Assembly: GCA_029555925.1 (NCBI GenBank)
Contig: JAKPQU010000340.1
Span: 1 to 10,815 of the forward strand
Source of the DNA: Bacillota bacterium
Lineage (GTDB): Bacteria; Eremiobacterota; SpSt-956; JAKJGF01
DNA length: 10,815 nucleotides
Reading direction: 5' to 3'
Both the position numbers and the translations under genes were made by a program. This document shows, piece by piece, positions 1 through 7,120 of the stretch. The notes beneath the pieces were generated by a model, which saw nothing but the letters and a program-made list of their open reading frames with translations, did no database searches and was not told the DNA's origin. The first letter of the stretch is position 1, and each line of letters opens with the position of its first letter.

Positions 1-837
1 GATCTTTCTGGATACGGAAGATGTTCCCTTTCTGTGATAATTCCTGTTCTTTCCACGCTGGGAATACAGGTATGCCCAGTGCCCACTGCAATTCTTTCCA
101 CACATACCGACGGATTCAAGGACTTTTCCTTTTTAGATCTCACAGATAACATGCCAGGGTACATAGAACACTGGAAGAAGATAGGCCTTGTTTTTGACTG
201 CATATATACTGGATTTCTCGGTTCTTCAAGGCAGATAGAAATTGTTGAGGATTTTATAGGCAGTTTTAAAACACCGCATAATTTTGTACTCATTGATCCT
301 GTTATGGCCGATAACGGTAAACTTTATAAAACTATGGACAAAAGTATGGTCTGCAAGATGCGAAATCTTATAGGCATGGCCGACATAATAACGCCCAACT
401 TTACAGAGGCCTGCTTCCTTTTGGATAAAAAGTATGATGAGAGCATAAGCGTGGCTGAATTAAAGTTATGGATGAAAGAACTGTCTGATATGGGGCCAGG
501 AACAGTTATAATAACAAGTGTTCCTGTTGATTTCAAAAAAAGTATGAATACTGTCTTGGCATATGAAAAAAATGAAAATAAGTTCTGGAAGGTATCTACT
601 GAAAATGTGCCTGTCTTTTATCCCGGTACCGGAGATACTTTTTCTAGTATTATTATAGGAAGGCTTTTGTGCGGAGACAGCCTTCCGGTTGCAATTGACC
701 GAGCCGTGATTTTTATAAAAAACGGAATAAAAGAAAGCTTTGGGTTCAGTTATCCGACGAATGAAGGCATATTGCTTGAAAAAGTATTAGGAAATCTTAA
801 TCTGCCGTATATCACTAGTACGTATGAGATAATATAG
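1..837 (+). CDS. Pyridoxal/pyridoxamine kinase (PdxK/PdxY-like), 5'-truncated by window edge
   Basis: This ribokinase-fold kinase is expected to phosphorylate pyridoxal, pyridoxamine or pyridoxine with ATP in the cytoplasm, in the vitamin B6 salvage pathway. Frame 1 is open from the first base. It reads DLSGYGRCSL and then PTAILSTHT, the typical N-terminal motifs of the family, so the real start lies a few codons upstream of the window. The GTG at 34 falls inside this conserved block and is not the start. The PfkB-type C-terminal motif GTGD is at window codons 209-212, and its Asp is the presumed catalytic base. The segment VLIDPVMADNGKLY is another family hallmark. With about 278 codons visible, the length fits the usual 280-290 residues. 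The next gene starts 19 bp after the stop, which suggests co-transcription. The family call is firm; the preferred B6 vitamer cannot be read from sequence. Confidence 0.9.
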   Translation, partial: DLSGYGRCSLSVIIPVLSTLGIQVCPVPTAILSTHTDGFKDFSFLDLTDNMPGYIEHWKKIGLVFDCIYTGFLGSSRQIEIVEDFIGSFKTPHNFVLIDPVMADNGKLYKTMDKSMVCKMRNLIGMADIITPNFTEACFLLDKKYDESISVAELKLWMKELSDMGPGTVIITSVPVDFKKSMNTVLAYEKNENKFWKVSTENVPVFYPGTGDTFSSIIIGRLLCGDSLPVAIDRAVIFIKNGIKESFGFSYPTNEGILLEKVLGNLNLPYITSTYEII

Positions 838-856
838 AGCTGATCGGGGGAAAACA

Positions 857-2551
857 ATGCAGAAAAACAGATATGTGAACAGCCTTAGGCTGTGTTCGCA
901 AATTTTTTTTGTGGTAGTAAGCACTATTATTTCATTTACACAGTATTTGGCTCAGGTCAAGCTTATAAAGCTGCCTTTTCTCATTTCGCTTTATCCGATG
1001 ACCCCTTTCGGAACTGCTGCAGATATCTTTCAGCTTATAAAGAACAGAAGTATGCAGGCATTATCGCAGCCATGGGGTATTATGGCCATTGCGGTCATAA
1101 TAACTTTTGTTTTGAGCGGTTCAGTATTCTGTGGTTGGATATGTCCTTTTGGAACATTGCAGGAATGGATGGGAAGACTGGGTAAAAAAATATTTCCATG
1201 GTATAACAAGGGATCGAAAAAAACAGATAAGTATCTCAGATATCTAAGATATATAGTACTTTTGTTTGTAGCCTTTCAGACCTTGCGTTCCTCATCGGCA
1301 TTTTTTAACAGATACGATCCTGCAAATGCCATTTTTAATATATGGTCGGACTCTATTTCCATGACAGGGTATGGACTTATGGTACTGTTCTTTTTGCTGA
1401 GTTTTTTTATTGAAAGACCTTTCTGCCGGTATTTGTGTCCATTGGGTGCATTAGGCGGTATTTTTAACCTGTTCAGCCTTATACGCATAAAAAGAAACCC
1501 TTCTTCCTGTATAGACTGTAAGGTATGTAACAACTCCTGTGCAATGAATATCAGAGTATCAAATGAAAGCTATGTCAAAGACACTCTTTGCAACAGATGT
1601 ATGAAGTGTGTCAGAAACTGTCCTGTCAACGAGGATGCAGTGCTTGTACCGCAATTTTTGTTTTCTGAAGCTATCAACCGCAAAGAGATAAAGAAAAGAG
1701 TTTTTATAGGTCTGCCTGTGGCTGTTATTATAGTATTTATGATTATTTCGGTTTTTATACCTACACTTAGTCATAAAAAAGAAAAGACATATAAGGATGT
1801 TTCTGAAATTACCGCTAATACATATCTATATGACCTGTTCAAAGATTATCCGATTAACGAGGATACTCTTTACAGAGCTTTCGGTATTGCGTATGACATA
1901 TCCAAGAACACAATGATAAAAGATATTCCTCTAGGTGAAGGTGTAAGCCATGCATTTCTTACAGAAAAAGAGGTAAAAAATATTATAACGTATCTTAATA
2001 AAGATATTGCACAGTTTGTTTCAATTGTAGGAAGAAATCTTGAAACCCTCAGCAGATTCACCGGAATAACCGATTTCTCGGGTATGACACTTTCTGAAGT
2101 TATCAGAAGATCAGAATCAGGAGCTATAGCCAGATTTATATACAACAGAGATATAGCATTAAACCCAAAAGACAATCAGGCTGAAAATACATCTTCTCAA
2201 GACACACAAGGACAATCAAAGTTTATGGACAACGGAGAAGGTTTACAGCAAAATACTGTGCCGCTTGAAAATGAAACGCCACTTTCGCAAGATGGAAAAG
2301 ATGTTTACGAACCTGGGCAGATGCCTGAACCTACTTATGAAAGCCAGACCCAATCGTCTACACAGACTCAGCAGGATCTACCGCGCAGTGGAGATTCATC
2401 CCAGCCTTCGGAAACAAAGAATCCGACTGATTTGACTTATCTGGATACTCCATCAGAGCAAAGTAAGGATACTGCAGGGGCAACTGTCCTAAATAATGTA
2501 GAAAAGAATCTTTTTCCACAATATACGTTTACTGAAATACCCACACATTAG
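857..2551 (+). CDS. NapH/polyferredoxin-type membrane 4Fe-4S protein with long extracellular tail
   Basis: This is a 564-residue integral membrane iron-sulfur protein of the NapH/NosR/CcoG-like 4Fe-4S group, expected to pass electrons at the membrane. The start is supported by a GGGGG ribosome binding site at 846-850. Hydrophobic segments lie near residues 10-30, 72-92, 125-142, 168-187 and 283-305. Two CxxxCP motifs (C92/C96 and C190/C194) flank the membrane core. Two ferredoxin-type clusters follow: C218, C221, C224, C228 and C245, C248, C251, C255. After the last membrane segment comes a soluble region of about 130 residues, with a helical part near 325-365 and a part ending near 430, and then a Gln/Ser/Thr/Pro-rich tail from about 437 to 564 that resembles a wall-spanning linker. 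No FMN-binding domain or haem motif is seen. Partner proteins and electron donor are unknown. Family assignment is confident; the physiological reaction is not. Confidence 0.85.
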   Translation: MQKNRYVNSLRLCSQIFFVVVSTIISFTQYLAQVKLIKLPFLISLYPMTPFGTAADIFQLIKNRSMQALSQPWGIMAIAVIITFVLSGSVFCGWICPFGTLQEWMGRLGKKIFPWYNKGSKKTDKYLRYLRYIVLLFVAFQTLRSSSAFFNRYDPANAIFNIWSDSISMTGYGLMVLFFLLSFFIERPFCRYLCPLGALGGIFNLFSLIRIKRNPSSCIDCKVCNNSCAMNIRVSNESYVKDTLCNRCMKCVRNCPVNEDAVLVPQFLFSEAINRKEIKKRVFIGLPVAVIIVFMIISVFIPTLSHKKEKTYKDVSEITANTYLYDLFKDYPINEDTLYRAFGIAYDISKNTMIKDIPLGEGVSHAFLTEKEVKNIITYLNKDIAQFVSIVGRNLETLSRFTGITDFSGMTLSEVIRRSESGAIARFIYNRDIALNPKDNQAENTSSQDTQGQSKFMDNGEGLQQNTVPLENETPLSQDGKDVYEPGQMPEPTYESQTQSSTQTQQDLPRSGDSSQPSETKNPTDLTYLDTPSEQSKDTAGATVLNNVEKNLFPQYTFTEIPTH

Positions 2552-2564
2552 ACTACGATCCTCA

Positions 2565-2598
2565 GACTCCATAGCCATAAGGCAGTGGGGTCTTTTTT
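2565..2598 (+). terminator. Intrinsic terminator after the polyferredoxin gene
   Basis: GACTCCAT (2565-2572) pairs with GTGGGGTC (2585-2592) through eight pairs, two of them G-U. An inner GCC/GGC extension closes an ATAA loop, and six T residues follow. It sits 14 bp after the stop codon and separates this unit from the AraC-type gene. Confidence 0.8.
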
Positions 2599-2671
2599 AA
2601 AAGAAAAAGACAGCAATTCAAGTCAAGAAAAAAAGTATACAAAATAGTATCCTTATTCCGGAGGTGAAAAA

Positions 2672-3583
2672 GTGGAAAGCTGGGAAAAAATCAGGGCGGT
2701 ACAAAAGATGCAGGACTATATACTTCAGAACATATCCGGGCCTATTACACTGCTTCAGCTTTCAAGAGCTGCTGATTACTCTCCTTGGCACAGTGCGCGC
2801 ATATTCAAAGAACTTACCGGTAAAACGCCTTTTGAGTATATCAGAGAGGTTAGGCTTTCACAAGCAGCTCTGGCTCTGAGAAATGAACAAACCAAAATAA
2901 TAGACGTTGCCTTTGATTTTGTTTTTGATTCCCATGAAGGATTCACAAGAGCATTCTCCAAACAGTTCGGACTTACTCCTCGTGAATACCGCCGGGATTT
3001 CCCGCCAATTAGCCTTTTTATGCCTTACCGAGTTACCGATTATTATAAAATTATGCAGAAGGGAGAAGATACTATGAAAGAAAACCAGAATACCAGTACC
3101 GTTTTTGTTCAGGTAGTGGAACGTCCTCACAGGAAAGCGATTATAAAAAGAGGTATAAAGGCATCACATTATTTTGAGTACTGCGAAGAGGTCGGATGTG
3201 ATATATGGGGCATACTGACCAGCATAAAAGATGCTCTTTATGAACCTATAGGGATGTGGCTCCCCCCATCGATGATAAGGCCTGGTACTTCATCGTATGT
3301 GCAGGGAGTAGAAGTTCCGGATGACTATAAAGGAAGTGTACCAGAAGGATTTGAAGTAATAATAATGGAACCGTGTAAAATGATGGTTTTTCAGGGTCAG
3401 CCATATAAAGAGGGCGATTTTCAGCAGGCTATAGAAGAACTGTGGCAAGCAATGAAAAACTATGATCCCAAGATATACGGTTTTGAATGGGCAGATGATG
3501 ATGCACCAAGATTCCAGCTTGCGCCTATGGCATACAGAGGATATATAGAGGCCCGCCCGGTAAAACAAGTAAACTTGAAATGA
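2672..3583 (+). CDS. AraC-family regulator with C-terminal GyrI-like effector-binding domain
   Basis: This 303-residue transcription regulator has the Rob-like architecture. An AraC/XylS DNA-binding domain occupies about residues 11-109: two helix-turn-helix units, the first around LLQLSRAADYS, the second ending in the family signature GLTPREYRR. A linker of about 25 residues follows, then a GyrI-like/AraC effector-binding domain at about 140-300. Such domains bind amphipathic or cationic small molecules in drug-responsive regulators. The GTG start is chosen because GGAGGTG at 2660-2666 lies five bases upstream. The gene is flanked by terminators, so it is probably monocistronic. The downstream exporter and nitroreductase are plausible targets, which is inference only. 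An internal ATG with its own SD-like GGGAGAAG lies at the domain boundary (3074). The family call is secure; ligand and regulon are unknown. Confidence 0.9.
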   Translation: MESWEKIRAVQKMQDYILQNISGPITLLQLSRAADYSPWHSARIFKELTGKTPFEYIREVRLSQAALALRNEQTKIIDVAFDFVFDSHEGFTRAFSKQFGLTPREYRRDFPPISLFMPYRVTDYYKIMQKGEDTMKENQNTSTVFVQVVERPHRKAIIKRGIKASHYFEYCEEVGCDIWGILTSIKDALYEPIGMWLPPSMIRPGTSSYVQGVEVPDDYKGSVPEGFEVIIMEPCKMMVFQGQPYKEGDFQQAIEELWQAMKNYDPKIYGFEWADDDAPRFQLAPMAYRGYIEARPVKQVNLK

Positions 3584-3598
3584 TAAGAATTAAGTAAG

Positions 3599-3642
3599 AA
3601 CAAGATTCTGACGGAAGTATTTTTTGTCAGAATCTTGTTTTT
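3599..3642 (+). terminator. Strong intrinsic terminator after the AraC-type regulator
   Basis: A perfect 14-bp stem is formed by AACAAGATTCTGAC (3599-3612) and GTCAGAATCTTGTT (3626-3639), with a 13-nt loop and a T-rich tail. It begins 16 bp after the stop codon and isolates the regulator from the downstream exporter. Confidence 0.9.
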
Positions 3643-3757
3643 ATGTTTAGCGCATTTTTTACATGGTAAATTCAGAAAAATGCCTCATCTTCTTTAGGCT
3701 AATATTAAGTAAAAACACAAAAAATCATATTTATGTGAGTATAATCAATTTAAAGCA

Positions 3758-3788
3758 TTGACAAAGTAAAAAAATGCATTTTTATTTT
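3758..3788 (+). promoter_or_regulatory. Candidate promoter for the exporter/nitroreductase unit
   Basis: A perfect -35 box TTGACA lies at 3758-3763. The -10 is poor: TTTATT at 3781-3786 after 17 bp, or TATTTT at 3783-3788 after 19 bp. The spacer and -10 overlap the palindrome AAAAATGCATTTTT (3770-3783), which would be well placed for a repressor or an activator to act. Base composition here makes chance matches easy, so the call is tentative. Confidence 0.4.
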
Positions 3789-3932
3789 TATAACAAAAAG
3801 ACTAAAATTTTATTAAATATAAAATAATCATTATTTTTAAATAAATAGCAAAACAAATAATATATTAGGTAATAAAATTTTCAGCGATACTAAAAACATA
3901 AATCTGTTAAGTAAATAAGAAGTTCCATTAAA

Positions 3933-3964
3933 AGCAAAACACAAAATCATTCATATGTTTTGCT
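3933..3964 (+). repeat. Inverted repeat / hairpin in the exporter 5' leader
   Basis: AGCAAAACA (3933-3941) is the exact reverse complement of TGTTTTGCT (3956-3964), with a 14-nt loop. No T-tract follows, so it is not an intrinsic terminator. It ends 20 bp before the G-run ribosome binding site and could stabilise the leader RNA or be an operator. Function is not established. Confidence 0.5.
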
Positions 3965-3998
3965 CTGCAAAGCTTTAAAAAACCGGGGGGATGCCTTA

Positions 3999-5732
3999 AT
4001 GGACAAGAAAAAAAGGGGTTATGTAAAAAGTATTCTTATGCCTTTTAGGTTTAAGATTATTACGATACTTGTCATACTCATTTTATCTTTCTGTCTTTCA
4101 CTTTATATGCCGATTGCACTTAAAAGTCTTATAGACAGCGGAGTTATGAACAAAGAGCTTAAAATTGTGTTTAAATTTTCCCTTATTCTTTTTAGTATAT
4201 ATACGGCAGATTCAATTATACGTTACTTCAACAGCCTTATGGCCAATGCGCTTTTCTTCAGTATTGCCAATTATGTAAAATACTCTGTGGCAGCTTTTAT
4301 AACAACTCTTCCTCTTTCTTATCTAAACGATAAAAAACCTGGAGAGCTGGCTTCTCTTTTGAACAGCGATTCGCAATCTGTAGCTTTGGCAGTAAATCAG
4401 ATAAATGCTTTTATATTTGATATAGTTAGCGCGGTGGGAGTTTTTATCATCCTTTGCTTTTATAACGTATATCTTACACTCATAGTTGCGGGGGCGCTTA
4501 TCGTATATGCCATAATAAACAGATATGTGTCAAAAAGAACGAAAAAACTGATGTCAGACAACCTTATGGGACAGGAAAAAATGAACGGTGTTCTTATTGA
4601 GATGATAAACGGCATAAGTACCATAAAACTTTTTGCTTCTTCAAAAAAGCATTTGCAAGTGTATAAAAAGCATATGGACAGTGTATACGCAGACACTATA
4701 AAAATGGGAAAGGTAGGAATAATTGGAGTTCAGCTCACATCCTTCATTACTAAAATCATTCCTGTCATAATACTTGGAATAGGGAGCTACATGACAGTAA
4801 AAAGCAGTATGAGCCTGGGACAGCTTATATCTTTCTACGCATTTGCGGGTATGCTTTTCGGACCGATAAACAATATAATGCAAAGATCAGTTTTTATTTC
4901 CCAAGGAAGCGCAGCACTAGACCGCCTGTGGAACTTTATGCAGCTGCAATGTGAAAACAACAGCAGTAAAATAAAAAAAGAAATTGAAGGAAATATAGAG
5001 TTTAAAGATGTAACTCTTATGTATAAAGAAGGTTCCAGAGGAATAAAGAATGTATCCTTTAAAGCTTTAAAAAATAGTACTCTTGGAATAGTTGGTCCGT
5101 CCGGTTCCGGGAAAAGTACAGTTATTTCTCTGTTATGCGGGCTGTATACATGCACAGAGGGAAAAGTTCTTTTGGATTCAACAGATATAAAGGAGCTTGA
5201 CCTTGATTATTATCGTCATCAGATAGGCGTTTTGGGACAGAATGTCTTTCTTTTTAACGATTCGCTCAAAAATAATATAACCTATGGTTCCGAAGATGTT
5301 ACCGAGCATGAGATTATGAATGTAATAAAGGTGTGTGAGCTTGAAGAGTTTATAAAAAGACTTGAGTATGGAATTAATACCAATATCGGAAATATGGGCT
5401 CTACGATATCCGGAGGTGAAAAACAGAGGATAGCGCTTGCCAGAGCCATTCTACGCAAACCTAAGCTGCTTGTTCTTGATGAACCATCGACTGGTCTGGA
5501 TAAAATAACAAGGGATACAATAATAAAAAATATAGAAAAGATGAAAGGCTCAGTGACAATGGTGATTGTTTCTCATAATCCTGATGAAATAAAACTCTGT
5601 GACAATGTAATAGTCATGGATTATGAGAAAATACAAGACTGTGGAACAGTCCGGGAGCTTTCCGTGCGTAATGATTTTTTTAAGAAAACCATTGACAGTT
5701 CTATCGAACAGGAAACGGCTGATAGGTCATAA
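3999..5732 (+). CDS. ABC exporter half-transporter (membrane domain fused to ATPase)
   Basis: This 577-residue type IV ABC exporter half-transporter is expected to work as a homodimer and drive ATP-dependent export across the cytoplasmic membrane. The ATG at 3999 is chosen because GGGGGG (3985-3990) lies eight bases upstream; a TTG 39 bp earlier lies inside the leader hairpin and has no site. The membrane domain spans about residues 15-300. The ATPase domain has the Walker A motif GPSGSGKST at 366-374, a Q-loop within GQNVFLF, an ABC signature ISGGEKQR at 470-477, Walker B with catalytic Glu at 490-495, and H-loop His526. All catalytic residues are present. No peptidase domain is fused, so a bacteriocin-processing role is not indicated. 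The nitroreductase follows after 31 bp, probably in one transcript. The substrate (drug, lipid or peptide) cannot be told from sequence. Confidence 0.9.
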   Translation: MDKKKRGYVKSILMPFRFKIITILVILILSFCLSLYMPIALKSLIDSGVMNKELKIVFKFSLILFSIYTADSIIRYFNSLMANALFFSIANYVKYSVAAFITTLPLSYLNDKKPGELASLLNSDSQSVALAVNQINAFIFDIVSAVGVFIILCFYNVYLTLIVAGALIVYAIINRYVSKRTKKLMSDNLMGQEKMNGVLIEMINGISTIKLFASSKKHLQVYKKHMDSVYADTIKMGKVGIIGVQLTSFITKIIPVIILGIGSYMTVKSSMSLGQLISFYAFAGMLFGPINNIMQRSVFISQGSAALDRLWNFMQLQCENNSSKIKKEIEGNIEFKDVTLMYKEGSRGIKNVSFKALKNSTLGIVGPSGSGKSTVISLLCGLYTCTEGKVLLDSTDIKELDLDYYRHQIGVLGQNVFLFNDSLKNNITYGSEDVTEHEIMNVIKVCELEEFIKRLEYGINTNIGNMGSTISGGEKQRIALARAILRKPKLLVLDEPSTGLDKITRDTIIKNIEKMKGSVTMVIVSHNPDEIKLCDNVIVMDYEKIQDCGTVRELSVRNDFFKKTIDSSIEQETADRS

Positions 5733-5763
5733 CAAGTTTAATTATTAAAAGGGGGAAGATTTT

Positions 5764-6492
5764 ATGAATCAGGTTATTGAATGTCTAAAAAGTAGAGCTT
5801 CCGTGAGAGCTTTTTCAGAAGAAAAGATACCGCGGCACATAAAAGAAGTTATTCTTAATATGGCAATGGCAGCGCCTACAGCAGGAAATCAGCAGCTTTA
5901 TACCATAATTGAAGTAAATGATCAGGAGAAAAAAGATATTCTAGCTGAAAGCTGTGATCATCAGCCTTTTATTGCACAGGCTCCGTGGGTTTTGCTCTTT
6001 TGTGCTGACCAGTTCAAATGGTATGAAGCATATAAGCTTGCAAACCTTTGTCCGCGAGAACCCGGGCCAGGAGATTTTCTTCTTGCCGTAGAGGATACCA
6101 TGATAGCCGCACAAAATGCGGTAATAGCCGCCCAAAGCCTTGGAATAGGGTCATGCTATATAGGAGATATTCTTGAACACAAGGAAGTACATCAAAAAAT
6201 GTTCAATCTTCCGAAGATAGTTGTTCCCGTGAGCCTGCTTGTATTTGGGTATCCAAAAAGTAGAGCTGAAGCTCCAAAAAACAGATTTCCCCTGAACTGT
6301 GTTGTATATGAGGATAATTACAGGAGTCTAAGCAGGAAAGAATGGGAGAACATGACTGAGTTCAGGCGCAGGGGACGCGATTTTGACAGTTGGATGAAAG
6401 CTTTTTTTGAACGTAAGTACCAATCGGATTTTTCTGAAGAAATGAACAGATCTGTCAATGAGTATTTGAAAGGTTTTATGGATAAGCTGTAA
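5764..6492 (+). CDS. Nitroreductase-family FMN-dependent oxidoreductase
   Basis: This 242-residue protein is of the nitroreductase fold, in which a dimer binds FMN and uses NAD(P)H to reduce nitro, quinone or similar substrates. The FMN-phosphate-contacting R-x-S-x-R pattern is at residues 11-15. APTAGNQQ follows near 37-44, then GIGSCYIGDI near 135-145 and a final strand VSLLVFGYP. Residues from about 185 onward form a charged helical extension ending in KGFMDKL. The ribosome binding site GGGGGAAG (5751-5758) precedes the ATG. The gene trails the ABC exporter by 31 bp, suggesting joint expression and a role in detoxifying what the exporter or regulator handles. It converges with the DUF2500 gene with only 17 bp between stops and no clear terminator. 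The family is certain; substrate unknown. Confidence 0.88.
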   Translation: MNQVIECLKSRASVRAFSEEKIPRHIKEVILNMAMAAPTAGNQQLYTIIEVNDQEKKDILAESCDHQPFIAQAPWVLLFCADQFKWYEAYKLANLCPREPGPGDFLLAVEDTMIAAQNAVIAAQSLGIGSCYIGDILEHKEVHQKMFNLPKIVVPVSLLVFGYPKSRAEAPKNRFPLNCVVYEDNYRSLSRKEWENMTEFRRRGRDFDSWMKAFFERKYQSDFSEEMNRSVNEYLKGFMDKL

Positions 6493-6509
6493 AAAAGAGT
6501 TTTAGTAAG

Positions 6510-6896
6510 CTATAATCTTTCGAACTGTATGAACCTGGTGCCTTGAAACTTTAGTTTTCCACTATCACCTTCGATAAGAAGTCCGAACTCATCATGCGGT
6601 ACTTTAAGCTCTATCCTGTCACCGGTATCAAACTGAAAGGTAACATGATAGGTTGTAAATGAACTGTAAGTATTAAAAGAAGATGATGACCTGTTTCTTG
6701 AATGGATGGAGGTGTGATCTCTCTTGGCAACAACTTTTGCCTGTACTTCTATAAGAGGACTCCTCTGATTTTTAAACCAACCGACAACAATACTTATAAG
6801 GATAACGGCAAACATTCCTATTATCAGGAAAAACACTCCGTAGAAGATGAAGTTAAACATACCGAAAGAACCGAAAGGATCTGATCCACCAAACAT
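6510..6896 (-). CDS. DUF2500-family small membrane protein
   Basis: This 128-residue protein begins with a Gly/Phe-rich stretch, has one membrane segment at about residues 14-40, and continues with a soluble beta-rich domain at about 45-128. The domain pattern matches DUF2500 (E. coli YhhM type): VVAKRD, then a Ser/Asn-rich insert, YHVTFQFDTGDRIE, and the closing block KFQGTRFIQFERL. The start is supported by GAGGTG at 6902-6907, seven bases before the ATG on the minus strand, and by an extended -10 promoter further upstream. The domain's biochemical role is not known. The gene is alone on its strand and convergent with the nitroreductase, so no functional partner is implied. Confidence 0.8.
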   Translation of the reverse strand: MFGGSDPFGSFGMFNFIFYGVFFLIIGMFAVILISIVVGWFKNQRSPLIEVQAKVVAKRDHTSIHSRNRSSSSFNTYSSFTTYHVTFQFDTGDRIELKVPHDEFGLLIEGDSGKLKFQGTRFIQFERL

Positions 6897-6925
6897 TTTT
6901 TCACCTCACAGAAAGTTATAAGTAT

Positions 6926-6934
6926 ATTATATCA
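6926..6934 (-). promoter_or_regulatory. Extended -10 promoter of the DUF2500 gene
   Basis: On the minus strand the sequence reads TGATATAAT, a perfect extended -10 (TG-n-TATAAT), ending 29 bp before the start codon. No convincing -35 box is seen at 17-18 bp, as is common for extended -10 promoters. Confidence 0.6.
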
Positions 6935-7009
6935 CACTTATTGAAGTAATATTTTCTGATACGGTTCTAAGGCAATTATGGCTGATTATGTTCTGCTAAT
7001 TGCGGTTAA

Positions 7010-7018
7010 TGCTATAAT
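7010..7018 (+). promoter_or_regulatory. Possible second, upstream promoter for ribU
   Basis: TGCTATAAT is a perfect extended -10 with only a weak -35 candidate (TTCTGC at 6991-6996). It lies about 75 bp upstream of the main ribU -10. A transcript from here would still pass through the complete riboswitch. Tentative. Confidence 0.35.
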
Positions 7019-7065
7019 AAGTGGCGTATCTACTTTTAATACTTTGTTTTTAATTGCACAAAGTA

Positions 7066-7094
7066 TTGACAAAAATATTCTGCCGCGTTATAAT
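7066..7094 (+). promoter_or_regulatory. Consensus promoter of the riboswitch-ribU transcript
   Basis: TTGACA (7066-7071) and TATAAT (7089-7094) are both perfect and separated by exactly 17 bp, the optimal vegetative sigma factor arrangement. Transcription would begin near 7101-7103, about 20 nt before the FMN aptamer. Such a strong promoter fits control exerted afterwards by the riboswitch. Confidence 0.9.
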
Positions 7095-7120
7095 AAATCT
7101 GACATTTGAATAAAGATTTG

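Larger units (their letters stand above)
3643..3998. other. AT-rich non-coding leader upstream of the ABC exporter
   Basis: About 355 bp of extremely AT-rich DNA contain no open reading frame with a credible start and ribosome binding site. Visible structure: the 8-mer AAAAATGC at 3676-3683, its reverse complement at 3652-3659, and both fused in the 14-bp palindrome at 3770-3783. A TTGACA box lies at 3758-3763, and a 9-bp hairpin sits just before the exporter's ribosome binding site. The stretch probably holds the promoter and control sites of the exporter operon. Confidence 0.6.

Noticed and set aside
34..36. GTG as start of the pyridoxal kinase gene
   Set aside because: The frame is open to base 1 and the upstream codons encode DLSGYGRCSL, a conserved family motif, so the true start lies outside the window.
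1276..1774. Minus-strand reading frames opposite the polyferredoxin gene
   Set aside because: They lie antisense to a strongly conserved cysteine-motif protein, have no ribosome binding sites and encode no recognisable domain; similar antisense frames opposite other genes were dropped for the same reason.
2634..2652. Direct repeat AGTATAC / AGTATCC before the AraC-type gene as an autoregulatory site
   Set aside because: The repeats are short and imperfect, and no convincing -35/-10 pair anchors them.
3734..3749. CRP/FNR-like half palindrome TGTGA-N6-TCAAT
   Set aside because: Only one half matches the consensus and no CRP/FNR-type regulator is encoded nearby.
3804..3881. 11-bp inverted repeat AAAATTTTATT / AATAAAATTTT
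   Set aside because: It consists only of A and T in a region that is nearly all A and T, with a 56-bp spacer, so chance is the simplest explanation.
3960..3998. TTG start giving a 13-residue longer ABC exporter
   Set aside because: It lies inside the leader hairpin and has no ribosome binding site, while ATG 3999 has GGGGGG eight bases upstream.
6493..6509. Shared bidirectional terminator between the nitroreductase and DUF2500 genes
   Set aside because: The 17-bp gap has A- and T-rich tracts but no stem of useful length on either strand.
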